Below are positions 1 through 8,243 of a stretch of 64,000 nt of DNA, in pieces (position 1 is the first letter of the stretch; each line of letters begins with the position of its first letter). Source of the DNA: DATAXP01 sp036272935 (lineage in GTDB: Bacteria > Planctomycetota > Planctomycetia > Pirellulales > PNKZ01); the NCBI GenBank assembly GCA_036272935.1, contig DATAXP010000073.1, positions 8,580 through 72,579 on the forward strand. The letters are read 5' to 3'. Both the position numbers and the translations under genes were made by a program. The notes under the pieces were generated by a model. That model searched no databases and was not told where the DNA came from. It was given only the letters and a program-made list of their open reading frames with translations.

Positions 1-40
1 CGGAATCGCCCTGAACACGACCCCAGGCAAAGCCCGCCGG

Positions 41-135
41 CTAGAACGCTTTTCGGCTAGCTATAGCGGCGAGGTCGGGTGCCATGCTCACGCTTGCGTG
101 AGCATGTCCACGACGAGCGTGGACATGGCACCCCG
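41..135. repeat. Palindromic repeat, three-way-junction type (copy 1)
   Basis: An outer stem (77-85 with 125-133) encloses two adjacent hairpins (86-103 and 106-124), so one strand can fold into a three-arm structure. A second copy in inverse orientation lies at 63437-63532 and matches over almost the whole unit, including the AT-rich flank with TTTTC. It sits directly downstream of the histidine kinase stop codon and could also end transcription of that operon. That role is inference. Confidence 0.8.
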
Positions 136-2361
136 CTAATGAATTGCGATGCGGTTGGCTATTGCCTCAAGCTCGGCGATCAGGGCTGATGCAGTTTCCG
201 GTTGAACCTGCTTGGCGGCTTCCTCAAGCCGGCGCGCGGGGGCGCCGAACTCGGTGAAGCCGGCGCTGCCGCCGGTCCCGGCGAGCCAGTGGGCTAACTG
301 TGCCAGGCGCAGCATATCGCCGGCGGCTAACACCGTTTGCATGGCTGCCAACTGCTCGTGCAGTTTGACGACAAACTGCTCGACGATCGCCCGAAACTCC
401 GGATCGGCCGTCGGCAGTCGCGATTTCAGGCGCGCCGGTTTCGCCGACGGCTCGGCAGAGAACAGCTTGGTCGCCGAGGTGTTGGCCGGCGTCGTCGCCG
501 CGGCCGCATGGGCGCCAGTTCCGAGCGAAGCCACTGTCTTCAGCAACAGGTCTTGATCGATCGGCTTGGCGAGATAGCCCGTGCAACCCGCTTCGCGGCA
601 CTTAACGTCATCGCCTTTCATGGCGTTGGCCGTCAGGGCGATGATCGGCGCCGTGCAGCCGTGGTCGCGCAGTTCACGGGCCGCCGTGTAACCGTCCATC
701 ACTGGCATTTGCATGTCCATCAGAATGACGTCGAACGGCTCGGCCAGACCACGTTCGACCGCCTGGCGACCGTCCTCGGCCTGCTCGACGGTTGCGCCGG
801 CACGGCGAAGCATCAGGCCGACCAACTTGCGGTTCGTGTCGCTGTCGTCAACTACCAACACCCGGTGCGAAAGGATCGGCGCTTCGCGAGCCTGTTCGGG
901 AGGCGGCGCATCCTTGACGTTGCCGTCGCCAACTTGCAGCCACGCCACGCCGTCGAGCGGACCGGTGGCCACGTCGAACGTGAACGTGGTGCCGCGCCCC
1001 ACCTCGCTTTGCAAGCTCAGGCTTCCGCCGAGCAGCTCGACCAGCCGGCGGCTAATGGTCAGGCCCAGCCCGGTGCCGCCGAATTGGCGCGTCACCGACG
1101 AATCAGCCTGCGTGAAGGCCTCGAAGATTGAATCGAGCTTGTCGGCCGGGATGCCGATGCCGGTGTCGGTCACGGCGAAGATCAGTCGCGGTTGCTGTGC
1201 GTCGGTGTCGGCCTTGACGGTGATCGTCACCGAGCCGGACGCGGTGAACTTGATCGCGTTGCCGGCGATGTTCATCAGCACCTGGCGCAGCCGGGTGGGG
1301 TCGGTGTGAATGCTCCGCGGCATCGGGCCGTCGAACACGGCGGCGAGCGAGAGTCCTTTTTCCTCGGCCTTCGAGCGAAGGATCGAGCAGATTTCGTTCA
1401 CCAGGTTCACCGGCGAGCAGGCGATCCATTCCAGGGCCAGCTTGCCGGCGTCGACCTTCGACAGATCGAGAATGTCGTCGAGCAGAGCCAGCAGGTGTTT
1501 ACCACCGCCAAAGATGATGTCGAGCCATTCCTGTCGTTCCTCAGGCGTTGAGTCGGCGCCGCGACGCAGCAAATCGGCAAAGCCGATGATCGCGTTCAGC
1601 GGCGTGCGGATCTCGTGGCTCATGTTCGCCAGGAACGCCGCCCGCGAGCGGTTGGCTAGCTCGGCCCGCAGCGTGGCTTCCTGCAAGGCGGCGGTCCGCT
1701 CGCGTACCTTGCTTTCCAATTCCTCGGCCGAGCGGCGCAGCGATTGCTCGGCGAGCTTGGTATCGGTGATGTCGAAGGCGATGCCCTGCAAGAACAGCGG
1801 CCGACCGGACTCGTCGCGCACCACACGGGCTTCGCCGTGGACCCACACCACGCGGCCATCGCGCGAGATGAACCGGTACTCGCTGCGGAACTGCACGCCC
1901 GAGGCACAGGTGAGCGCGAACTCATCGCCCCAGCGCTGGCGGTCGTCGGGATGCAATTGCCGATGCCACAAGAACGGATCGTCGAGCCACTGCTTCTGCG
2001 TGAAGCCGAGCATCGTTTCGATGTGCGGACTGACGTAGATTTCGTTCTCGCCCCCTTCCGCCAGATTCGCCATGAATGTGATGGCGGGAATCTGCTCGAC
2101 CAGCGCGCGATAGCGAGCCTCAGTCTGGCGGAGGCGCTGGATTTGATCGAGCGTCGAGGCGTCGACGTCGTCGATCGCGCCGACCTCGGCAGGTCGCCGG
2201 TGGGCTGCCGCCTCGGGAACCACCAGCGCGCCGCGGGCCAATTGTGCGAGTAGAGCTTCGGCCTCTTCGGGCGAGTGGATCTCGCCGTTGCCGTTGGCGG
2301 ACGTAGCGTGGGTGGTGCTCACGGGTGCAGGCTCGGTCGCCATGATCGTGCTTGGCGGCAT
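136..2361 (-). CDS. Hybrid sensor histidine kinase (PAS-HisKA-HATPase-REC-Hpt)
   Basis: This 741-residue protein carries a complete phosphorelay. Domains in order are a PAS sensor with PAC-like end (about 80-205), a coiled segment, HisKA with the phospho-accepting His249 in MSHEIRTPLN, HATPase_c (about 350-465; N box NIAGNAIKF, G boxes DTGIGIP and GGTGLGL), a receiver domain (about 500-615, phospho-Asp549 in ILMDMQMP) and a C-terminal Hpt domain with His691 in HWLAGTGGSAGF. No membrane segment or signal peptide is visible, so it should be cytoplasmic and sense an internal cue through PAS. It lies 16 bp downstream of the hydrogenase large-subunit gene on the same strand and is probably cotranscribed with it. 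The signal and the partner regulator are unknown. A link to H2 metabolism is inferred from position only. Confidence 0.93.
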   Translation of the reverse strand: MPPSTIMATEPAPVSTTHATSANGNGEIHSPEEAEALLAQLARGALVVPEAAAHRRPAEVGAIDDVDASTLDQIQRLRQTEARYRALVEQIPAITFMANLAEGGENEIYVSPHIETMLGFTQKQWLDDPFLWHRQLHPDDRQRWGDEFALTCASGVQFRSEYRFISRDGRVVWVHGEARVVRDESGRPLFLQGIAFDITDTKLAEQSLRRSAEELESKVRERTAALQEATLRAELANRSRAAFLANMSHEIRTPLNAIIGFADLLRRGADSTPEERQEWLDIIFGGGKHLLALLDDILDLSKVDAGKLALEWIACSPVNLVNEICSILRSKAEEKGLSLAAVFDGPMPRSIHTDPTRLRQVLMNIAGNAIKFTASGSVTITVKADTDAQQPRLIFAVTDTGIGIPADKLDSIFEAFTQADSSVTRQFGGTGLGLTISRRLVELLGGSLSLQSEVGRGTTFTFDVATGPLDGVAWLQVGDGNVKDAPPPEQAREAPILSHRVLVVDDSDTNRKLVGLMLRRAGATVEQAEDGRQAVERGLAEPFDVILMDMQMPVMDGYTAARELRDHGCTAPIIALTANAMKGDDVKCREAGCTGYLAKPIDQDLLLKTVASLGTGAHAAAATTPANTSATKLFSAEPSAKPARLKSRLPTADPEFRAIVEQFVVKLHEQLAAMQTVLAAGDMLRLAQLAHWLAGTGGSAGFTEFGAPARRLEEAAKQVQPETASALIAELEAIANRIAIH

Positions 2362-2377
2362 GCAAGGTGCGCCGTCA

Positions 2378-4150
2378 TCATACCGCGCCGAACATCGGCA
2401 TGTGCCGCGCTTCGACCGTGCGTCCCGGACCCCGGTACATGTGTACGCCGCAAGGCAAGCACGGGTCGAAGCTCCGCACAGTGCGCAGGATGTCGATCCC
2501 CTTGAACTCGCTGGGCGGGCTCTCCTCGAACAGCGGCGTCGACTGCACGGCGTCCTCGTAGGGGCCGGGCACTCCGTCGGGATCGCGCGGGCTGGCGTTC
2601 CAGCAAGTCGGCGGATACGGATGGTAGTTGGCGATTTTGCCGTCGCGGATCACCACGTGGTGCGACAACACGCCCCGCACCGCCTCGTGGAACCCGCAGC
2701 CGATGGCGTCCTGCGGCACCTGGTAGTCGACACTGGTTTTGGTCCGCCCGGCGTGCAACTCTTCGGTGGCGCGCTCCAAAAAGTACAGCGCCGCCGCCGC
2801 CGCATACGCTTGGAAATAGGTGCGCGCCCGATCGCGCTCCAGCGTGTTGCTCCACTTCGGCACCTTCCAGTGAAAATCCATTTCCGGAAGGTTCATCGTC
2901 TTGGGCAGGTGAATATCGACGCCGCTACCCGTCGCACGGACGTAGCCGATATCGACCTTGCCGGCCAGTGCCGTGGTCCACAACCGCGCCAAGGGTCCGC
3001 CGCCGGTATCGAGCGCGAGATTCTTGCCGCTGCGCCGGTCGAACCAGCGCGGCGACATGACCCAGGTGTAATTGCCAGTGAAGTCGCGCGGCTGCGGCTT
3101 GGGGCGCGTCGTCTGGTTCCACGGATGACGCTGATCGATCGGGTTGCCAAGCGGATCGTGCGTGACGAACGTCTCCTGGTTCTGCCAGTCGTCGTAGAAG
3201 GAACTGCCCAGCAGGATGCGTAGGCCGAGATTGATCTCGACCAGGTCGGTCGTCACCAGTTTGCCGTCGATCACGACGCCGGGGGTGACGAACATCGCGC
3301 GGCCCCAATTGCTCATGTTCTTGTAGGTGTAATCGCAGGCCTCGGGATCGTTGAACGACCCCCAGCACCCCAGCAACACGCGCCGGCGACCTACCTCTTC
3401 GTAGCCGGGCAGCGCTTCGTAGAAGAAGTCGAACAGGTCGTCGTGCAGCGGCACCACGCGCTTCATGAACTCGACGTACTTCAGCAGCCGCACCAGGTAG
3501 TCGTTGAACAACTGCACGCTGGGCACGGTGCCGACGCCGCCGGGGTACAGCGTCGAAGGATGCACGTGTCGCCCTTCCATCAGGCAGAACATCTCGCGCG
3601 TCAGCCGGCTCATTTGCAGCGCTTGCAGGTAAAACTCGCCGGTGAACGGATTCAGCGACCGCATGATGTCGGCAATCGTGCGGTAGCCGTGTAGTCCCGC
3701 GTGTGGCGCCGCGGTGCGCTCGGCCCGCGACCACACACTAGGGTTCGTCACCCGCACCATCTGCTCGCAGAAATCGACCCCCACCAGGTTGTCCTGATAC
3801 AGGTTGTGGTCGAACATGTACTCGGCCGCTTCGCCGAGGTTGATGATCCACTCGGCCATGGCCGGCGGATGCATCGCGAAGGCCATGTTCTGAGCGTAGC
3901 AGGCGCAGGTGGCGTGGTTGTCGCCGCAGATGCCGCAGATGCGGCTGGTGATGAAGTGCGAGTCGCGCGGGTCCTTGCCCTTCATGAAGATGCTGTAGCC
4001 GCGGAAGATCGACGACGTGCTGTAGCACTCGGCCACGCGGCGGGCGGCGAAATCGATCTTCGTGTAGATGCCCAGGCTGCCGACGATGCGCGTGATCGGG
4101 TCCCACGACATCTCGACGAGTTTTTTCGGCGCGGCTGCGGTGGTGCTCAT
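2378..4150 (-). CDS. hhyL: [NiFe]-hydrogenase large subunit, group 1h (high-affinity)
   Basis: Catalytic subunit (590 residues) that binds the NiFe(CN)2CO centre and oxidises H2. The L1 motif RICGICGDNH supplies Cys72 and Cys75, and the L2 motif DPCLPCGVH supplies Cys564 and Cys567. A 20-residue tail follows the L2 histidine, as expected for a precursor cut by a maturation endopeptidase. Long stretches, such as SLNPFTGEFY, EGRHVHPSTLYPGGVG and VRGVLSHH, match the actinobacterial-type enzymes known to scavenge atmospheric H2. The start is fixed by an ATGA overlap with the end of the small-subunit gene; the open frame continues upstream but only inside that gene. No hyp maturation genes are in the window. 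Confidence 0.95.
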   Translation of the reverse strand: MSTTAAAPKKLVEMSWDPITRIVGSLGIYTKIDFAARRVAECYSTSSIFRGYSIFMKGKDPRDSHFITSRICGICGDNHATCACYAQNMAFAMHPPAMAEWIINLGEAAEYMFDHNLYQDNLVGVDFCEQMVRVTNPSVWSRAERTAAPHAGLHGYRTIADIMRSLNPFTGEFYLQALQMSRLTREMFCLMEGRHVHPSTLYPGGVGTVPSVQLFNDYLVRLLKYVEFMKRVVPLHDDLFDFFYEALPGYEEVGRRRVLLGCWGSFNDPEACDYTYKNMSNWGRAMFVTPGVVIDGKLVTTDLVEINLGLRILLGSSFYDDWQNQETFVTHDPLGNPIDQRHPWNQTTRPKPQPRDFTGNYTWVMSPRWFDRRSGKNLALDTGGGPLARLWTTALAGKVDIGYVRATGSGVDIHLPKTMNLPEMDFHWKVPKWSNTLERDRARTYFQAYAAAAALYFLERATEELHAGRTKTSVDYQVPQDAIGCGFHEAVRGVLSHHVVIRDGKIANYHPYPPTCWNASPRDPDGVPGPYEDAVQSTPLFEESPPSEFKGIDILRTVRSFDPCLPCGVHMYRGPGRTVEARHMPMFGAV

Positions 4151-5265
4151 CGAGTTTTCAGTTCCTTGGCCGGTGCGGTCGAGTGCCCATTGCCCGCATT
4201 GCCGTTGCCCGTGTTGGTTGCATCGTGATCGGCCACCGCCGCCGAATGTGCCGTGCTGCCGTGATAGTCGCTGCAGCGCCACGCGGGTTCGCGGTTCAGC
4301 GAGGCGCGCGTGAAGCTGCGCAGCGCACGGACCGTCTTGCCGTACATCACCACCGCGGTGGTCGAGAGCTGCGCTCCCGGCGGCTCGTTGAGAAACGGCA
4401 TGAACTTGTCGGGGAACCCCGGCATCGTGCAGCCGATGCATACGCCACCGACGTTCGGACAGCCGCCGATGCCGTTGATCCAGCCGCGCTTGCCGACGTT
4501 GCACTGCACCACTGGCCCCCAGCAGCCGAGCTTGACGATGCACTTCGGGGAGCCGGCCTCCTTGGGACCAGCGAAGTCGGCTTGCTCGTAGTAACCGCCG
4601 CGGTCGCAGCCTTCGTGTACCGTGCTGCCGAACAGCCAGGTGGGGCGCAATTGGGCATCGAGCGGAATCATCGGCGCTCGCCCCGCCGCCTGGTTGAGCA
4701 GGTACAGCACCACTTCCATGAAGTTGTCGGGCTGCACCGGGCAGCCGGGCACGCACACGATCGGCATGCCGCCGCGCGATTGCCACTTCCAGCCCAGGTA
4801 ATCGGGCAGACCCATGCAGCCGGTCGGGTTGCCGGCCATGGCGTGGATGCCGCCGTACGTGGCGCAGGTGCCGCACGCGACCACCGCCCAGGCGTGCGGC
4901 GCAAGCCGATCGATCCACTCGCAGGTGGTGATCGGCTGGCCGGTGGCGGGATCGGTGCCGAAGCCGGCCCAGTAGCCTTGCTGCTTGTTGTGTTCGTCGG
5001 GAATCGAGCCTTCGACGACCAGCACGAACGGACCGAGCTTTCCCTCGGCGGCGCGATGAAACGGCTTCATGAATTCATCGCCGGTGTGGAACGCCAGCAC
5101 CGGATGGTGCAGCGTCACCTGCGGCAGGCCGGGAATCGCGCCGCGAACGATGTCCTCGATGCTCGGCTGCGTAGCGGCGGTGATGGAGATCGAGTCGCCA
5201 TCGCAGCTTAATCCCGCAGTAATCCACAGGATGTCGACCGCAGGAATTGCAGGTGGCTGCTGCAT
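4147..5265 (-). CDS. hhyS: [NiFe]-hydrogenase small subunit, group 1h
   Basis: Electron-transfer subunit (372 residues) that should hold three Fe-S clusters and pass electrons from the NiFe site toward the respiratory chain. The N-terminal proximal-cluster motif reads LSCDGDS: Cys21 is kept but the usual second cysteine of CxxC is Asp24. This agrees with the three-Cys/one-Asp proximal cluster reported for the Ralstonia actinobacterial-type enzyme. Further cysteine motifs include CGTCATYGG, CVPGCPVQP and the C-terminal run CNVGKRGW...CPNVGGVCIGCTMPGFP. No twin-arginine signal is visible, so the enzyme should stay in the cytoplasm, as is usual for this group. First gene of the apparent operon with the large subunit and a histidine kinase. 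Confidence 0.95.
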   Translation of the reverse strand: MQQPPAIPAVDILWITAGLSCDGDSISITAATQPSIEDIVRGAIPGLPQVTLHHPVLAFHTGDEFMKPFHRAAEGKLGPFVLVVEGSIPDEHNKQQGYWAGFGTDPATGQPITTCEWIDRLAPHAWAVVACGTCATYGGIHAMAGNPTGCMGLPDYLGWKWQSRGGMPIVCVPGCPVQPDNFMEVVLYLLNQAAGRAPMIPLDAQLRPTWLFGSTVHEGCDRGGYYEQADFAGPKEAGSPKCIVKLGCWGPVVQCNVGKRGWINGIGGCPNVGGVCIGCTMPGFPDKFMPFLNEPPGAQLSTTAVVMYGKTVRALRSFTRASLNREPAWRCSDYHGSTAHSAAVADHDATNTGNGNAGNGHSTAPAKELKTR

Positions 5266-5327
5266 GGTCCGTCCATAGAATGCCGCGCCGTCGGAAACCG
5301 ATTCAATATATTACGATCGCCGTTTAG

Positions 5328-5345
5328 CCACCACCCCAAGGCGGC
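5328..5345. repeat. 18-bp direct repeat, left copy flanking the TA locus
   Basis: The sequence CCACCACCCCAAGGCGGC recurs exactly at 5903-5920, on the other side of the antitoxin/toxin pair. Read on the minus strand, both copies encode Pro-Pro-Trp-Gly-Gly-Gly followed at once by a stop (TAA here, TGA at the right copy). The right copy is the true 3' end of the esterase gene, so this copy looks like a displaced gene end. Confidence 0.75.
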
Positions 5346-5421
5346 GTCGAGGCATTGCGACTTGCCTTGAATAGCTCGCAACCACGAGAAATAATTACAT
5401 AATTCCATCGGAGACAAGATC

Positions 5422-5622
5422 GTGGCAGAACTTGACGAACTCGAAGCGCGTATCCGCAAGCTGCCGGCCGAAAGTCTCGCACGTTTCCGTGCGTGGTTTT
5501 ACGACTTCGACGACGAACTCTGGGATCGCCAGATCGAGTCCGATCAAAAGGCCGGCAAGTTCGCAAAGCTGATCGACGAGGCCCGAAAGGAGTTCGCAGA
5601 CGGCAAGGCTCGCGAGCTTTGA
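5422..5622 (+). CDS. Putative antitoxin of a RelE/ParE-type module
   Basis: A 66-residue acidic, probably helical protein. It begins MAELDELEARIRKLPAE, has a central FDDELWDRQIESD and ends KEFADGKAREL. This layout is typical of small antitoxins encoded directly upstream of RelE/ParE-fold toxins. A GTG start is preceded by GGAGA with good spacing. The stop codon overlaps a TTG that would be the original start of the toxin frame, the usual coupled arrangement. The downstream toxin frame is interrupted, so this may now be an orphan antitoxin. Family placement is by resemblance and context; no DNA-binding motif is evident. Confidence 0.75.
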   Translation: MAELDELEARIRKLPAESLARFRAWFYDFDDELWDRQIESDQKAGKFAKLIDEARKEFADGKAREL

Positions 5623-5873
5623 GACACTTCGCTTCGGGCAGCTATTAGTCGGCGTATCAGCGGCTCCCGGCGGAATTGCAGGAGCTTGCCGACAAGAACT
5701 ACGAACTGCTGAAGTCGAATCCCAGCCATCCGTCGTTGCGGCTGAAAAAGATTAGTGAACTTTGGTCAGTTCGCGTCGGCCGTAACTATCGGGCCATCGG
5801 TATCGACGTGCCGGACGGAATCCAGTGGATTTGGATCGGCAGCCACGCCGATTACGACCATTTCTTCGAGTGA
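5619..5873 (+). pseudogene. RelE/ParE-family toxin, N-terminus interrupted by a stop codon
   Basis: From the TTG overlapping the antitoxin stop, the frame reads LRHFASGSY, stop, SAYQRLPAELQELADKNY and continues to a normal RelE-like C-terminus (SELWSVRVGRNYRAIG...WIWIGSHADYDHFF). The TAG at 5646-5648 sits where this toxin family usually has Trp (FW..Y..LP), consistent with a TGG to TAG change. The remaining open part could restart at the TTG at 5676 and give 65 residues, but it would lack the first helix region. I read it as an inactivated toxin. A sequencing error or read-through would be the alternative. Confidence 0.7.
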
Positions 5874-5898
5874 TGCGGTGCCAAGGGGCCTTTAGGCT

Positions 5899-7656
5899 TC
5901 AACCACCACCCCAAGGCGGCAGCTTGAATGGGGCGAGGAACGCCGGGGCGCCGATCGACTTCATCTTGCGCTGGTAGAGTTTTCCTCCCGCCGTGGCGTA
6001 GAGCGTATCGAACTTCGCTCCGCCAAAGCAGACGCTCGTCGCTTCGCCGCCGGGTACCGGCAGGATGGCGCGCGACCGGCCGTTGCGGTCGAACACCTGC
6101 ACTCCCATCCGCGTCGCCACATAAGCCCGGCCATCGCGATCCATGCACATACTTCCGGCGCCGCTGTTGTCGGCCCAGTCGGGAACGTGCGCCCAGTAGA
6201 ACCGCTGCTTGAACTCCACCGTGCCGTCGGCCTTCACGCGGTAGCTGTAGCCACGCGGCGTCGAAAACTCCATCACTGCCAGCCATAAGCCGTCGGGCGA
6301 CAGGGCGATCCCGCTTGGATGCTTCAGTTCCTCATCGAGCAGCGTCTTGCTGCCGTCGGGCTTGATGAGCCACACTTTGCCGGTGTCGGCCTCGGTCGCG
6401 TACACGCTGCCGTCGTGGGTTACGACCACGCAGGTCGGTCGCATATCTACCGTGGTGACGTCGCGGCCCTCTGCGTTAAATGCAAACGGTCGATCATGGG
6501 GGATCGCCGGCCGGTCGACTTTCCCTTCGAGCCCCAATCTGTATACGCAATGGTTGAGCTTGTCCCGGCAGAGCACTTCGCCGCTTGGATTCACGGCGAG
6601 ATCCCAAAGCAATGAACCGCCCCTGGGGCCGTGATGATTGACAAGCTGCCACGATGCCTCGGGATCGAGGATCGCTTGCAGCACCACGTTCTGCGTCCGC
6701 GCGGTCTGCGCGACGATCGGTTGCGGCCAGTCTTTCCACAGATAGCGCATCGCGTCGGGGAAGATGGCCGTGGCGTGTTTGCCGCCGTGCGGGCCGGTGC
6801 CCCAAACGTGCTGGTGATCGTAGCCGGCGAACTCCAGCGCGCGATCGAGCGTCTGGTTGCCCATCCACCAGTCGCCGACCTCGGGGCCGCCCATCCACTG
6901 GTCATTCTCGCCGTCCTGCTGGAACATGCGGATCGGCTTCGGATCGGTCTTGCGCACCAGCACCGGGTAACGGTCGCCGCCGCGCATGCCGACAAACGTG
7001 CCGATCGCCGAGAACACCCGTCGAAACTGGTCGGGGCGTTCCCAAGCCAACGTGAAGGCGCCGATCCCGCCCGTGCTACCGCCGCCGGTGCAACGGTCGT
7101 TGGGGTCCTTCGAGAGTTTGATTGGCAACCCATCCGGTGTCTGCCGGCGCTCCACCTCGGGGAAAATCTCGTCGACGATCATCGCCGCCAGCGAGCCGTT
7201 CATGCCGTCGAACTCGAAGCTGCGATTGAAGCGAGGATTATCGAAGCGCGGATTGTCCTTGCCCTGGACCGACGGCACCGTGCCGGGCGACACGCCGATG
7301 CCGATCGTGACCGGCATCTCGCCTTTGTGGATCAGGTTGTCGAACACCGTCGGCGCTTCGAAACCCAAGCGGTCGAGTCCCACGTACACGCACGCCGGCT
7401 TGTCCCCCTTGTATTGTGCCGGCACGTACACCGTGATCGTGCGCCGCGTGCCGGGAAAGATTTTCGACTCCGCGAACTCGAACGAGAACTGCTTCCCCTT
7501 GGGAACGTCCTTCTGCGGCTTCGAGTCGGGGCCGCGCTCGTAGTTGTCGATCTCGGCCCGAGCTGGCTTCTTCTCCTGCTTCTTCTCTTGGGCCTCGACC
7601 GCCGCCATGGCGAAGACTAGGAAGCTGAACGTGAAAGGCAGTGCGGTCGTTCTCAT
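5899..7656 (-). CDS. Exported esterase fused to an SMP-30/gluconolactonase-like domain
   Basis: 585 residues with a hydrophobic signal peptide at the N-terminus (cleavage near AVEAQ). Residues about 55-310 form an esterase D-like alpha/beta-hydrolase. Ser194 lies in CTGGGSTGGIG and a candidate catalytic His is at 290 or 294 in GPHGGKHA. Residues about 325-585 are a beta-propeller of SMP-30/gluconolactonase type (HPSGIALSPDGLWLAV, GSMCMDRDGRAYVAT, VCFGGAKFDTLYATAGGKLYQ). Such fusions occur in planctomycetes and probably act on sugar esters or lactones outside the cytoplasm; the substrate is unknown. The gene ends in the repeated Pro-Pro-Trp-Gly-Gly-Gly-stop sequence shared with the 18-bp repeat. 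It lies 26 bp downstream of the DUF6817 gene. Confidence 0.87.
   Translation of the reverse strand: MRTTALPFTFSFLVFAMAAVEAQEKKQEKKPARAEIDNYERGPDSKPQKDVPKGKQFSFEFAESKIFPGTRRTITVYVPAQYKGDKPACVYVGLDRLGFEAPTVFDNLIHKGEMPVTIGIGVSPGTVPSVQGKDNPRFDNPRFNRSFEFDGMNGSLAAMIVDEIFPEVERRQTPDGLPIKLSKDPNDRCTGGGSTGGIGAFTLAWERPDQFRRVFSAIGTFVGMRGGDRYPVLVRKTDPKPIRMFQQDGENDQWMGGPEVGDWWMGNQTLDRALEFAGYDHQHVWGTGPHGGKHATAIFPDAMRYLWKDWPQPIVAQTARTQNVVLQAILDPEASWQLVNHHGPRGGSLLWDLAVNPSGEVLCRDKLNHCVYRLGLEGKVDRPAIPHDRPFAFNAEGRDVTTVDMRPTCVVVTHDGSVYATEADTGKVWLIKPDGSKTLLDEELKHPSGIALSPDGLWLAVMEFSTPRGYSYRVKADGTVEFKQRFYWAHVPDWADNSGAGSMCMDRDGRAYVATRMGVQVFDRNGRSRAILPVPGGEATSVCFGGAKFDTLYATAGGKLYQRKMKSIGAPAFLAPFKLPPWGGG
5903..5920. repeat. 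18-bp direct repeat, right copy (3' end of esterase gene)
   Basis: Exact copy of 5328-5345. Here it forms the last codons of the esterase gene. The 557 bp between the copies hold only the antitoxin/toxin pair, which gives the locus the look of a cassette integrated at a gene end. Confidence 0.75.
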
Positions 7657-7682
7657 AGGGCGATTGACACTCGCGCTTGGTG

Positions 7683-8243
7683 CTATCTCGTTGAACGCTC
7701 TGCTGCCGATTCCTGGGCAAACACAGTGTCATACACGGTGCGAATCTTCTCGCCCAGCCGCTCGGCCATCCGTCGGTACGCGTCGCGGCGGTATCCCCAA
7801 CCATATTGCGAGCGCGGCACCTGCTCCAGCCAATCGAACAGATGTACGCAGCACAGGTCGTCGTACTCGGCGCGCGTGAGCATCATCTCTTCCCCCGTCT
7901 CGCGGTTCCGCAGCCGATACGGCCCCTCGGGCTGTTCCAGCAGCCGATCGAGCGACGAGCGGTCCATCAGGCAGTTCCAAAAGGCAAGCCGCTCAGCCCG
8001 CTCGCCGACGAGCTCCGCAAGCTCCGCGCGGCGGTCGAGCGTGAGCTTGAACCCCTGGAACCGCTCGGTGCCGTAGATCGAATGCAGCAGGCCGGCCAAA
8101 CACAGTTCCCCGTCGAGGCCGTGCGTCTGCATCAGGTTGTGGACCGCGACCAGATGCGCGAGGTAGTTCTTCCGCGTGTGCGGCACCTCGTCGATGCCCA
8201 AGCGACGCAGGAACTCGACGACTTGCTTGTAACGACTGTGCAT
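7683..8243 (-). CDS. DUF6817 family protein (HD-like fold)
   Basis: 186-residue soluble protein. Its core HLVAVHNLMQTHGLDGELCLAGLLHSIYGTERF resembles an HD-superfamily helical arrangement (H...LAGLLHS), where metal-dependent phosphohydrolases usually have HD. The strict HD pair is not present (LLHS), so activity is doubtful. The family is known by number only, and I propose no substrate. I chose the ATG at 8243, which has AAAGG eight bases upstream; a GTG three codons earlier is possible. It is 26 bp upstream of the esterase on the same strand and could be cotranscribed. Confidence 0.72.
   Translation of the reverse strand: MHSRYKQVVEFLRRLGIDEVPHTRKNYLAHLVAVHNLMQTHGLDGELCLAGLLHSIYGTERFQGFKLTLDRRAELAELVGERAERLAFWNCLMDRSSLDRLLEQPEGPYRLRNRETGEEMMLTRAEYDDLCCVHLFDWLEQVPRSQYGWGYRRDAYRRMAERLGEKIRTVYDTVFAQESAAERSTR

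Noticed and set aside
2378..4918. An 846-residue open frame that looks like a fused hydrogenase protein
   Set aside because: Its first 256 residues are an out-of-frame reading of the small-subunit gene; the true large subunit starts at the ATGA overlap.
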